Source: CALDOK01 sp964481655
GTDB taxonomy: Bacteria; Myxococcota_A; UBA796; JAFGLY01
Length of the DNA stretch: 64,000 nucleotides
Direction: 5' to 3'
Assembly: GCA_964481655.1 (NCBI GenBank)
Contig: CAYZVO010000016.1
Location: 1 to 64,000, forward strand
A program made the translations under genes and the position numbers. Shown here piece after piece: positions 43,970 to 52,900 of this stretch. How positions within the stretch are numbered: position 1 is the stretch's first letter; every line of letters begins with the position of its first letter. The notes below the pieces were generated by a model. It had not been told where the DNA came from, made no database searches, and was given only the letters and a program-made list of their open reading frames with translations.

Positions 43970-45607
43970 ATGGGCACCAACGAGCTCCCATGGTGGAAGA
44001 AGGGCGTCGTCTACCAGATCTACCCGCGCTCCTTCATGGACAGCACCGGCGACGGCGTCGGCGATCTCGCCGGCATCACCGCCCGGCTGGACCACCTCGC
44101 GGAGCTGGGGGTCGACGCCATCTGGCTCTCCCCCATCCAGCCCTCCCCCGACGCCGACTTCGGCTACGACATCAGCGACTACTGCGACGTGCACCCCCAG
44201 TACGGCGACCTGGCCGCCTTCGACGCCCTGGTGGCCGGCTGCCGCGAGCGGGGCCTGCGGGTCGTGCTCGATGGGGTCTTCAACCACAGCTCCGACCAGC
44301 ACCCCTGGTTCGTCGAGTCCCGCAGCTCCCGCGACAACCCCAAGGCCGACTGGTACACCTGGCGAGATGGCGCCAAGGGCCCCGGTGAGACGGGCGCCCC
44401 CAACAACTGGGCCTCGACCTTCGGCGGGCGCGCGTGGAGCTACGACCCCGGCCGGGGCCAGTACTACCACCACACCTTCCTGCAGCAGCAGCCCGACCTC
44501 AACTGGCGCAACCCTGCCGTGGTGGACGCCATCGAGCAGGTGCTGCGCTTCTGGATGCAGCGGGGGGTGGACGGCTTCCGGCTCGACGTCTTCAACAGCT
44601 ACTTCGAGCACCCCGACCTGCCGGACAACCCCCGGACCTGGAACCCCGCGGGCCTGATCTACCGGTACATCGGCCAGAAGCACGTGCACGACCGCGACCA
44701 GCCGGACATGCGCATCGCCCTGGCGATGATGCGGCGGGTCGTGGACGAGCAGCCCGGGCGCTTCCTGGTCGGGGAGACCCTGGACGAGGACCGGCGCTAC
44801 CGCAAGGCCGCGCAGTACGCCGGCGACGGCCCCGAGCAGCTCCACCTGGCCTTCAACTTCCACCTGCTCCGCTCCCGCTGGAGCGCTCGTGCCTTCCACC
44901 AGGCCATCACCGCCTGGTCCGAGGCGTCAGGACCCGATGGCTGGCCCACCTGGGTGCTGTCGAACCACGACTTCAGACGCCACGCCACCCGCTGGGGTGG
45001 GCGCTGGAGTGACGCCCGCGCCCGGCTCGCGGCCATCCTGGCCATGACCCTGCGGGGGACGCCGTTTTTGTACTACGGCGAGGAGATCGGCATGCGGGAG
45101 CGCAAGATGGCCCGCGCCGAGATCCAGGACCCGGTGGGCCAGCGCTTCTGGCCCGCCCACCCAGGGCGCGACGGCTGCCGCACGCCCATGCAGTGGGACG
45201 ATGGTCCCGGCGCCGGCTTCACCAGCGGCGAGCCCTGGCTACCCCTGCATCCCGATCATCGGGGCCGCAATGTGGCGGCGCAGCAGGACGACCCCAGCTC
45301 GGTGCTGTCCACCTACCGGGACGTCATCGCCTTGCGGAAGCGTCTGCCGGTGCTGCAGGGCGGGGCCATGGCCTTGCCCGAGGCACCCCACAAGGCGGTG
45401 CTGACCTACACCCGCAGCCTGGGCGAGCAGCGCGTCCGCGTCCTGCTCAACATGAGCCCCCAGCCCCAGCGTTTGCCCGCGGTGGCCGAGCGCCACCTGC
45501 TCTACAGCACCCACCCCACCCGCACCGTCGAGATCGAGGGAGGCGAGCTGGAGTTGGCGCCCCACGAGGGGTTGGTGCTGGCGGGGGAGCCTAGGGCTGC
45601 TGGCTGA
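43970..45607 (+). CDS. GH13 alpha-glucosidase / oligo-1,6-glucosidase-like enzyme
   Basis: A 545-residue TIM-barrel alpha-amylase family enzyme lacking a signal peptide, so cytoplasmic. Conserved regions are present: DISDYCDVHPQYG, VVLDGVFNHSSDQHPWF, GFRLDVFN with nucleophile Asp206, VGET with acid/base Glu269, and SNHDFRRHATRWGG with Asp334. QPTPMQWDDG-type PMQWD and GTPFLYYGEEIGM also match the oligosaccharide-hydrolase subgroups (GH13_17/23/31-like). Probably cleaves alpha-glucosides such as isomaltose, maltose or trehalose-derived sugars; the exact specificity cannot be read off. RBS AGGAGG precedes the ATG. Ends overlap the convergent DUF2085-like gene. Confidence 0.92.
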   Translation: MGTNELPWWKKGVVYQIYPRSFMDSTGDGVGDLAGITARLDHLAELGVDAIWLSPIQPSPDADFGYDISDYCDVHPQYGDLAAFDALVAGCRERGLRVVLDGVFNHSSDQHPWFVESRSSRDNPKADWYTWRDGAKGPGETGAPNNWASTFGGRAWSYDPGRGQYYHHTFLQQQPDLNWRNPAVVDAIEQVLRFWMQRGVDGFRLDVFNSYFEHPDLPDNPRTWNPAGLIYRYIGQKHVHDRDQPDMRIALAMMRRVVDEQPGRFLVGETLDEDRRYRKAAQYAGDGPEQLHLAFNFHLLRSRWSARAFHQAITAWSEASGPDGWPTWVLSNHDFRRHATRWGGRWSDARARLAAILAMTLRGTPFLYYGEEIGMRERKMARAEIQDPVGQRFWPAHPGRDGCRTPMQWDDGPGAGFTSGEPWLPLHPDHRGRNVAAQQDDPSSVLSTYRDVIALRKRLPVLQGGAMALPEAPHKAVLTYTRSLGEQRVRVLLNMSPQPQRLPAVAERHLLYSTHPTRTVEIEGGELELAPHEGLVLAGEPRAAG

Positions 45608-45992
45608 ACCGCCACGCAGCCCAGGCGCAGGGGATGCCGGCGACGATGATGACCGCCCAGGTGGTGGGGTCCCAGGGCATGACCATGCTGCGGTAGAGCA
45701 GACGCCCCAGGGCCAGGGCCAGCACCGGCGTGAGCAGCAGGGTGCGCTGGGGGCTGTAGGTGCGGTAGCCCAGGTGGACCTCGAGGAACTCGAGCACCGG
45801 GGGCAGCAGCAGCAGCGGCAGCAGCAGGTCGAAGGGGTGCGCCGCGGGGCTGCGCGCCAGGATCTGCAGGGCGATGAGGCCGTAGGTCAGCGGCCAGAGC
45901 AGCAGGCAGCGACGGCAGACGTGCACCCCGCCCACCCTGACGCAGCGGTCGTACCGCTCCGGGTGGTGGTGGGACAGCCAGAGGCCGGCCAC
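45591..45992 (-). CDS. DUF2085-like membrane protein
   Basis: A 133-residue protein from a GTG start 7 bases after the 46000 gene. The N-terminus SHHHPERYDRCVRVGG and CRRCLLLWPLTYG carries the Cys/His/Arg signature of DUF2085 membrane proteins, with three to four helices after it (ILARSPAAHPFDLLLPLLLLP, TLLLTPVLALALGRLLY, WAVIIVAGIPCAWAAW). Function of this family is unknown. Overlaps the GH13 gene's 3' end by 17 bases. Confidence 0.7.
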   Translation of the reverse strand: MAGLWLSHHHPERYDRCVRVGGVHVCRRCLLLWPLTYGLIALQILARSPAAHPFDLLLPLLLLPPVLEFLEVHLGYRTYSPQRTLLLTPVLALALGRLLYRSMVMPWDPTTWAVIIVAGIPCAWAAWRFSQQP

Positions 45993-45999
45993 GGCCAGG

Positions 46000-47028
46000 C
46001 TACTTCGGGCTGGTGACGGCGGTGGCCTGCAGCAGCTTGATGTCGGCCTCGGCGTAGTTGGCCGAGGACATGTAGACCTCGATGCCGTCGGCCCAGCGGA
46101 GCCACTCTTCGTCCGGGGCGCCCTTGAGCTCCTTCGAGAACGAGGAGTAGGTCATCAGGCGCTTGGGACCGTCGGGCTGGTCTTCGGGCGGGTTCACGGT
46201 GCCGACCACGGCCGCGTAGTACTTGGGCACCGACCCCTCGATGGCGATCTCCTTCTCCTCGAGCACGTTGCCGTTCCGGTCCATGATGATGGCGTTGAGC
46301 CGGATGTCGGTCATCTCGAACTTGGAGTCGTTCTTGAGCAGGAACTGGAAGACCGTGACGTTCTCGGCGTCCGGGTTGTCCGGCGGGAGCTTGAGCCAGC
46401 GGGGGTTGTGCACGAAGAGGTAACGATCCGGATTGTAGATGGGATCGAAGTTGTCGCGCTCGCGGGCGTCGGCGAAGAAGTAGGCGGGGATGACGTCCTG
46501 GACGGCCACCCAGCCCTTCTTGCCGTCGGCTTCCACCTGGTACCAGTCGTTCCGCTTGGCCAGCAGGCGGATGGTCTGGTCCTTGAACAGGTTGGTGACC
46601 GTGGCGGAGTTGGCGGACGGCTCGCGGTGCAGGGCGGCCTGGTCGGCGGTGACGAGCATCTCGGTGAGCGCGAGGCCCCCCGGCCCGCCGATGAGGCTCA
46701 GTTCTTCGACATCCGGGATGTTCGAGGCCCAGTGGTAGAAGTACCAGCCGCCGACCGCGCCGGCCGCCACGAGCAGGGCGATCAGGGCGTTGCGCAGGCC
46801 GTTGCCCCGGGGGGGGCGGAAGTCGTCGTCGTCGTCGGCTGCTGCGGGGCGGGAGCGGACCAGACCCTTGAGCTCGGGGACCTCGGTGGCGTAGAGCCAG
46901 TCCGAGGCACCGGGGGGCTGGATCATGGAGCCGGCAGAGATCTCACCGCGGCGGGCGAGCTCTTCGAGCTCGCTGATGTCCTTGGCGGAAAACTGTCGGT
47001 CACCGTCGGTGACGAGCCACCTGGCCAT
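46000..47028 (-). CDS. GYF-domain, single-pass membrane protein with SH3-like domain
   Basis: A 342-residue protein: N-terminal GYF_2-type domain (RWLVTDGDRQFSAKD, GSMIQPPGASDWLYATEVP), an acidic/basic linker, one membrane helix (~82-100: LIALLVAAGAVGGWYFYHW) and a periplasmic part. Residues ~130-185 resemble an SH3b domain (LVTADQAALHREPSANSATVTNLFKDQTIRLLAKRNDWYQVEADGKKGWV, quoted here only by its end motif DWYQVEADGKKGWV). The last 150 residues are a beta domain. GYF_2 domains bind Pro-rich peptides; a cell-envelope adaptor is plausible. Confidence 0.78.
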   Translation of the reverse strand: MARWLVTDGDRQFSAKDISELEELARRGEISAGSMIQPPGASDWLYATEVPELKGLVRSRPAAADDDDDFRPPRGNGLRNALIALLVAAGAVGGWYFYHWASNIPDVEELSLIGGPGGLALTEMLVTADQAALHREPSANSATVTNLFKDQTIRLLAKRNDWYQVEADGKKGWVAVQDVIPAYFFADARERDNFDPIYNPDRYLFVHNPRWLKLPPDNPDAENVTVFQFLLKNDSKFEMTDIRLNAIIMDRNGNVLEEKEIAIEGSVPKYYAAVVGTVNPPEDQPDGPKRLMTYSSFSKELKGAPDEEWLRWADGIEVYMSSANYAEADIKLLQATAVTSPK

Positions 47029-47216
47029 GCTCAGGCCTCCTGTCGAGAGGGTCCCGTGGGGGTGTGGATGGAGGGCGTGACAGCCCGATCCTACCCTTGG
47101 GAGGCGTATTCCTACCTTGCGCCTCGATCGACCGTCAACCGCACTACAGCGGCATCCGCAAAGGTTGACCCACGTTTTGCAGGGCGTTACCGACCCGCCC
47201 CTTCCCGGGAGAGTCC

Positions 47217-47654
47217 ATGCCCTTCGAGCCCCTCCACGTCTGCATCGTGTACGACAACGCCCGCGGGCACTGCAGCCGCGTGGTGGCCCGGATGAAGGAG
47301 ATGCTCGAGCACCGGGCCTTCATCGTGGACACCCACGAGGTGGGCGACGGCGAGCTGGACATCGACGCCTACCGCGGCCTCATCTTCGGCACCCCGGTCA
47401 CCGGCCTCGCCATCCGCGGCCAGGGCCCCTCCCGCCGCCTGCGGGAGTTCATCGAGGCCCTCCCGGACCTCGACGAGCACCAGGTCGCCATCTTCTGCGT
47501 CTACGAGACCCGCCCAGGCAACACCTTCGACCGCATGAAGAACCTGCTCTTCGAGAAGGGCGCCCAGTTCGTGGCCGAGCAGGCCTTCTGGGTGATGCAG
47601 CCCCACCGCTGGGACCACATCATCCCGGCGGAGTGCATGGTCCGGATCCGCTGA
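47217..47654 (+). CDS. Flavodoxin-like protein
   Basis: A 145-residue protein with a flavodoxin fold opening VCIVYDNARGHCSRVVARM; the phosphate-loop pattern T/S-x-T-G-N-T is altered to DNARGHCSR. GTPVTGLAIRGQGPSRRLREF and VAIFCVYETRPGNTFDRMKN follow. FMN binding is plausible but the loop difference makes it uncertain. No signal peptide. Preceded by GGGAGAG. Confidence 0.72.
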   Translation: MPFEPLHVCIVYDNARGHCSRVVARMKEMLEHRAFIVDTHEVGDGELDIDAYRGLIFGTPVTGLAIRGQGPSRRLREFIEALPDLDEHQVAIFCVYETRPGNTFDRMKNLLFEKGAQFVAEQAFWVMQPHRWDHIIPAECMVRIR

Positions 47655-47659
47655 CGCGG

Positions 47660-47808
47660 AGCTGTCAGCTCTCAGCCTTCAGCTGTCAGCTTCGATGCGC
47701 AGGGTTGCGGCGTTTGCCGGCTCCCTCCACGTGTCGGCGTGAACTCGCTGGGGAGCGACCACGTCGCGACCCGGTGGAGACGGGCTGACAGCTGACAGCT
47801 GATAGCTG
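47660..47808. repeat. Inverted repeat element built of AGCTGACAGC units
   Basis: Left arm 47660-47690 and right arm 47784-47808 consist of AGCTGTCAGC/GCTGACAGCT units in opposite orientation around a ~93-base centre. Same unit as at 33744-33776. It lies between the flavodoxin-like gene and the HesB-like gene, so it could be a dispersed repeat with terminator function. Confidence 0.6.
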
Positions 47809-47828
47809 CTGTTGAGCCGCGCAGCGGG

Positions 47829-48128
47829 TCAGCAGCTCCCGTAGTGCCCGCCCAGCCGCACTGAGAACGAGCCCCAGTACTGGTTGTAGTCCACGTGCAG
47901 ATCCACGCCGCTGGACATCCAGCGCTGGATCTCGGCGGGGATCAAGAAGGTCACACCGTCGGTCTCGTGCTTCTCGTCGTCCTGCTTGGGCTCATCCAGA
48001 GCCAGCCCCATGCGGGGCCCGCCTCAGCCATAGCCCTGGATCACCACGCGGATGCCCTGGCCGGGCTCACCGCGCTTGTCCATGAGGGTCTTGATCTCTT
48101 CCGTGGCCTTCGAGCTGATGTGGAGCAT
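47829..48128 (-). CDS. IscA/HesB-family selenoprotein with in-frame UGA
   Basis: Read through one in-frame TGA (48024-48026, codon 35), the frame gives a 99-residue protein. Upstream codons spell MLHISSKATEEIKTLMDK and GQGIRVVIQGYG; downstream GGPRMGLALDEPKQ continues in frame to GGHYGSC. The UGA sits where IscA/HesB proteins have their first conserved Cys (G-C-S-G), so it probably encodes selenocysteine. HesB-like selenoproteins are a known family. A SECIS-like hairpin lies 20 bases after the UGA. AGGAGG precedes the ATG. No selA/B/C/D is in the window. Alternative: a nonsense-mutated pseudogene. Confidence 0.82.
47989..48003 (-). promoter_or_regulatory. Candidate bacterial SECIS hairpin
   Basis: In the mRNA, GGCUC-UGGAU-GAGCC forms a 5-bp stem with a five-base loop containing GG. 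The loop begins 25 bases after the UGA, inside the spacing known for bacterial SECIS elements. A second, nearer stem (GGCCCC-GCAU-GGGGCU) overlaps and could compete. Confidence 0.6.
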
Positions 48129-48132
48129 GGGG

Positions 48133-48139
48133 TCCTCCT
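48133..48139 (-). promoter_or_regulatory. Ribosome-binding site of the HesB-like gene
   Basis: AGGAGGA four bases before the ATG marks the gene start upstream of the UGA, supporting the longer reading. Confidence 0.65.
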
Positions 48140-48284
48140 GCTGGTTCGGTGGCGAGCCGGGCTCCCGGCCGCCCACAACCCGGAGAGTCCTCACGGGGGG
48201 CGGGCGTTACGCGACCCAGCGCATTCTCCTGGGATTCCGACGCTTTCTTTTCGATGTGGGCGCTTTGCGGTGAACCATCGTCGT

Positions 48285-48292
48285 GCTAACAC
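48285..48292 (+). promoter_or_regulatory. Minus-10-like element GCTAACAC
   Basis: It lies 80 bases upstream of the 48373 start; a weak TTGCGG lies about 18 bases before it. Tentative. Confidence 0.3.
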
Positions 48293-48372
48293 GCGAGCGA
48301 GGCCGCTCCCGCGTGACGGCCCAGACCCCTGCCGAGCTTGGCTCGGCCACGAGGAACCCCCCTGGAGACACC

Positions 48373-48855
48373 ATGAAGAACCTGCTTCTCGTCATCTGCG
48401 CTGGCAGCCTGCTGAGCATCGGCATCACCGGTTGCTTCGGTGACAAGCCCGACACCGGCCCCGACACCACCGAAGGCGACACCGACACCGACACCGACGC
48501 CGACAGCGACACCGACGCTGACGCCGACAGTGACACCGACACCGACGTCGCCGACTGCGACATGAACAGCGCGTGGCCTTGCTCCTGCCAGGCGGAGACC
48601 TGCGACGATGGCAGCACCTGCATCGGGCTGCAGGGCTTGGGCGACGGCTCCACGGGCTACTGCGCCGCGACCTGCAGCGCCCAAGGAGCGCACAGCGACT
48701 GCCCCGACACCGACTTCGCGGCGGAGGCTATGTGCGCGGTCCAGGGTGATGGCGTCTACTACTGCGCGCTCATCTGCTACAACGGCGACGCTGATTGCCC
48801 GGGCGACCAGACCTGCTACGACACCGGCCACGGCTACGGCATCTGCCATCCGTAG
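48373..48855 (+). CDS. Cys-rich lipoprotein with Asp/Thr repeat
   Basis: A 160-residue lipoprotein with signal ending GITGC and the tether FGDKPDTGPD. Residues ~36-62 are a low-complexity (Asp-Thr)-rich run. The rest has twelve Cys in Dickkopf-like spacing (CSCQAETCDDGSTCIG, CAATCSAQGAHSDC, CALICYNGDADC, CYDTGHGYGIC). Similar to the Cys-rich gene of the 36-44 kb operon. Start follows CCTGGAGAC. Ends before a strong terminator. Confidence 0.78.
   Translation: MKNLLLVICAGSLLSIGITGCFGDKPDTGPDTTEGDTDTDTDADSDTDADADSDTDTDVADCDMNSAWPCSCQAETCDDGSTCIGLQGLGDGSTGYCAATCSAQGAHSDCPDTDFAAEAMCAVQGDGVYYCALICYNGDADCPGDQTCYDTGHGYGICHP
48478..48549. repeat. GACACC-type coding repeat (Asp-Thr run)
   Basis: Imperfect six-base GACACC/GACGCC/GACAGC units encode the Asp-Thr/Ala/Ser run of the lipoprotein. 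In-frame units mean length can vary without frame loss. Confidence 0.7.
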
Positions 48856-48881
48856 CTGTTGATCGTTCCTTTGCCACCGCG

Positions 48882-48907
48882 ACCCCCGGGCCTCGGCCCG
48901 GGGGTTT
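48882..48907. terminator. Rho-independent terminator
   Basis: Perfect 11-bp stem ACCCCCGGGCC/GGCCCGGGGGT with a two-base centre (effectively a 4-base loop), followed by TTT. It lies between the convergent lipoprotein and hydrolase genes and could serve both. Confidence 0.8.
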
Positions 48908-48913
48908 CGTGCT

Positions 48914-49855
48914 TCAGCCGACCCCCTCCATGAACCCCGCCAACGCCTTGGTGGTGTCCAGGGGGTTGGTGTGCACGAAGGTGTGGTCCCCCACCATGCG
49001 GCGCTCCTGCAGCTGGGGCCAGACCTTGCGGGCGTGGCTCCAGGCGCGGCCCGGTGTGGTCAGGGAGAGCTGGGGCAGCATCAGCAGCACGGGGCAGCTG
49101 ACCGCCGCCAGCAGGGGCTCGATGTCGGCCTGCACGGCGTCGGAGACGATGGCGTCGAAGCCCCGGTCGCTGAGGTTGGCGGTGTAGCTGCCGTCGGTCT
49201 TGCGGCGGAAGCAGGCCGCCCAGGCGGTGCGGTCGGTCTCGTCGCCCACCTGGTGCTGGAGCAGCAGGGGCATCTGGTTCACGAAGGCGTCGTGGTCCGG
49301 GAACGGCCCGCGCTCGGGGCGGAAGGCGTCGCGGATCAGGCGCTTGTTGGCCAGCAGCTTGGAGACCCCCCGCGGTGGCGCGGGGTCGGCCAGGGCCAGG
49401 CTGCGCACCCGCGCTGGGCGGGTGGCCGCGAAGTGCATCGCCACCTTGCCCCCCCAGGAGTGACCGGCCAGGTCGACCCGATCGAGGCCGGTGGCGTCGA
49501 GGAAGGCCTCGAGATCGGCGCTGGTGGCCTCGAGGCTGTAGTCGCTCGAGGTCTTGCTGCTCAGGCCGTGGCCCCGCTGGGTCGGCGCGAGCACCCGGCG
49601 GCCGGTGGTGGCCATGATCGCCGCGCTCCGGGCCCAGATCCAGGCGGTGTTGTTCAGGCCGTGCAGCAGCACCAGGGGAGGGCCATCGCCCGCCCACTCC
49701 AGCCGCTGCAGGCGCTGCTCGCCGGCCTGGACGAAGCCGTCGTCGGGCCAGCGCTCCAGGGGCGTGACCTCGAGGTAGGCGGGGTGCTGGGCCTTGGTGT
49801 GCGCGGCCCAGGCCTGCACGCCACGGTGCATCAGGGCGGTGAACAGATGGGCCAT
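48914..49855 (-). CDS. Alpha/beta hydrolase
   Basis: A 313-residue alpha/beta hydrolase with oxyanion motif VLLHGLNNTAWIW, nucleophile elbow AGHSWGGKVAM (Ser133) and late His in VGDHTFVHTNP. LAPTQRGHGLSSKT matches the strand after the first helix. Similar to epoxide-hydrolase/haloalkane-type and MhpC-like enzymes; the substrate is unknown. No signal peptide. Gap of 58 bases to uvrA. Confidence 0.88.
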   Translation of the reverse strand: MAHLFTALMHRGVQAWAAHTKAQHPAYLEVTPLERWPDDGFVQAGEQRLQRLEWAGDGPPLVLLHGLNNTAWIWARSAAIMATTGRRVLAPTQRGHGLSSKTSSDYSLEATSADLEAFLDATGLDRVDLAGHSWGGKVAMHFAATRPARVRSLALADPAPPRGVSKLLANKRLIRDAFRPERGPFPDHDAFVNQMPLLLQHQVGDETDRTAWAACFRRKTDGSYTANLSDRGFDAIVSDAVQADIEPLLAAVSCPVLLMLPQLSLTTPGRAWSHARKVWPQLQERRMVGDHTFVHTNPLDTTKALAGFMEGVG

Positions 49856-49903
49856 GGTGGCTCCGGGCGGGGTCGTGCGTGGCGGGCGGGGGTCAATCCC
49901 CCC

Positions 49904-52900
49904 CTACAATAGCGCCGCCAGCGCCCTGCCGGTGTGGCTGGCGGTGACCCGGCTGATCTCGTCAGGCGTGCCCTGGGCCACGATGGTCCCCCCGGCCTCG
50001 CCGCCTTCGGGGCCCAGGTCGATGACGTGATCGGCCGCGCGGATCAGCTCGGGGGCGTGCTCGATGAGCACGACGGTGTCGCCGCGGTCCACCAGGCGCT
50101 GGAGCACCCCCAGCAGGTGGACCACATCCGCCGGGTGCAGGCCGGTGGTGGGTTCGTCGAGCAGGTAGACGGTGCCGCGGCGGCGGATGGCGAGCTCCTG
50201 CGCCAGCTTCACCCGCTGGGCCTCGCCCCCCGACAGGGTGTTGGCCGGCCGCCCGAGCTCCAGGTAGCCCAGGCCCACCTCGACCATGGTGCGCAGGACC
50301 CGCGCGACCTTGCGGTGGTTGGCGAAGATCTCCAGGGCGTCCTGGGCGGGCATGGCCAGGACATCGGCGATGGAGTGGCCCTGCCAGCGCACATCCAGCA
50401 CGCGCTCGCGGTAGCGCTGGCCACCGCACTCGTCGCAGGGCATCCACACGTCCGACAGGAAGTGCATCTCGATGAGCACCGCCCCGCGGCCGTTGCAGGC
50501 CGGGCAGGCGCCGTGGCGGTTGTAGGAGAAGTCCGCCGCGGTGAGGCCCCGCATCTGGGCCTCGGGGATCTGGGCGTAGAGCTTGCGCAGGGGGTCGAGC
50601 AGCTTGGTGTAGGTGGCGGGGCTCGAGCGCGGGGAGCGGCCGATGGGGGTGTGGTCCACGACCACCACGCGGTTGAGGCCCGGGGGCAGCTCGAGGCCGG
50701 CGGCGGGCAGGCCGTCGGGGCCTTCGCGGGCGGCCTTGTTGCGGGCCAGGGCCTTGACCAGCCGCGGGGCCAGGGTGTCCATGACCAGGGTGGACTTGCC
50801 CGAGCCGCTGACGCCGGTGACCACGGTGAGGCAGCCGGTGGGGACGTCGACCGTGAGCTCGCGCAGGTTGTGGCCGGTGGCTCCGCGGATGGTGATGGGG
50901 GGCCCGGGTGAACGCGGAGCGTCCGGTGCCGGGAGGCTCGCGCGCCCGGCGAGCCAGGCGCCGGTGACGGAGGCGGGGTCTTCGACGATCTGACCCGGCG
51001 TGCCCTGGGCGACGATGGTGCCGCCGGCGGCGCCGGCCCCCGGGCCGAGGTCGATGACGTGATCGGCGCGCCGGATGGTGGCGAGATCGTGCTCGACCAG
51101 GACCACGGTGTTGCCCAGGTCGCGCAGGCCTTCGAGGGTGTCCAGCAGGCGGCCTACGTCGCGGGCGTGCAGCCCGATGGTGGGTTCGTCGAGCACGTAG
51201 AGGGTGCCGGTGAGCCGGGAGCCGAGCTGAGAGGCGAGGCGGATGCGCTGGGCCTCGCCCCCGGAGAGGGAGTGGCCGCGGCGATCCAGGGTGAGGTAGC
51301 CCAGGCCCACGTCGATGAGGAAGCCCAGCCGGGAGCGCAGCTCGGGCAGGAGCTGGGCGGTGATCTGGCGCTCGCGGGAGGACAGCTCGAGGGCGTCCAC
51401 CCAGGCCTGGGCCCCGGTCACGGTGTGCGCGCAGAGCTGGGCGATGTTGTGTTCGCCGATGCGCACCCCCAGGATGGGGGCCTTCAGGCGCTGGCCGTGG
51501 CAGGCGGGGCAGGTGCTGGCCACGCCGCTGGCGTCCTTGACCTCGCCCAGGCCGTCGCAGCGCACGCAGGCGCCCACGTGGCTGTTGAAGGAGAAGTCCC
51601 GGGGGGTGGGCTGCTCGGGCAGCACCGGGCCGTGCTCGGGGCACTCGGCCCGCAGGGAGAGGGGCAGGGGCTCGCCGCGGACGGGCTGGAACACGGCGCG
51701 GTCGCGATCGTAGCCGTAGGCCAGCCGCACGGCGTCGGCGACCCGCTCGGGCTCGGCGGTGGCGGGGTCGAGCCGGTCGATGACCAGCCAGGCCCCGGTG
51801 GCGAGCTGCTCGACGGCTGCCGGGGCCTCGAGGGGGAGATCGGCGCCGCTGGCCCACAGGCGGGTGAGGCCGTCGCGCAGCAGCTCGGCCTGGCGGGCGG
51901 GGGCGTCGGCGGCGGGGCGCAGCTCGGCCAGCATGCGTCCGCGGCCTGGGGCCTGCTCGGCCAGCCAGCGGGCGGCGGATGAGGGGTCGAAGCCCAGCAC
52001 GGGGCGGCCGCAGAGGTGGCAGTGGGGACGGCCGATGCGGGCGTACAGCAGCCGCAGCAGGTCGTAGATCTCGGTGACGGTGGCCACCGTGGAGCGCGGG
52101 TTGTGGGCGGCCTTGCGCTGCTCGATGGCGATGGACGGGGCGAGCCCTTCGATGGAGTCCACCGGCGCGCGATCCAGCCGCCCCAGGAAGCGCCGGGCGT
52201 AGGTGGAGAGGGACTCCACGTAGCGGCGCTGGCCTTCGGAGAAGAGGGTGTGCAGGGCCAGCGAGGACTTGCCCGAACCCGAGACGCCCGTGACGACGGT
52301 CATGGCGCCCTTGGGGATGGTGACGTCGATGCCCTGGAGGTTGTGGCGCCGGGCGCCGCGCACGACGATGTCGTGGTCCTGACGGGCGGGGGCGGCGTAG
52401 GGGGCGACGGGCTCGGCGGCCAGGGCGGCGGCGGGGGCCGCGAATTCCGGCAGGGCCGCCAGGACGTGGCCGGTGGGGGTGTCGAGGGTGGCGATGTGCT
52501 CGGGGGTGCCCTGGCCCACGAGCTGACCGCCGCCTTCGCCGCCGTCGGGGCCCAGGTCGATGAGCTGGTCGGCGACCTTGATGACGTCGGTGTTGTGCTC
52601 GATGACCACGACGGTGTTGCCGGCGTCCACCAGGGCCTGCAGGGCGCCGAGCAGGCGCTGGATGTCGGCGAAGTGCAGGCCGGTGGTGGGCTCGTCAAGC
52701 AGGTAGAGGGTGCGTCCCGTCGGTGGGCGCTGCAGCTCCCGGGCCAGCTTGATGCGCTGGGCCTCGCCGCCGGAGAGGGTGGAGCTGGGCTGGCCCAGGG
52801 CGACGTAGCCGAGGCCCACCTGATCGAGGGTCTCGAGGGGCCGGGCGATGCCCTTGTGGTTGCGGAAGAAGGCCAGGGCTTCGGAGACGGTCATGGCCAG

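Noticed and set aside
47829..48011. Stand-alone 60-residue protein from the ATG after the UGA
   Set aside because: It lacks a ribosome-binding site and loses the first half of the IscA/HesB fold. Reading through the UGA restores a full-length family protein.
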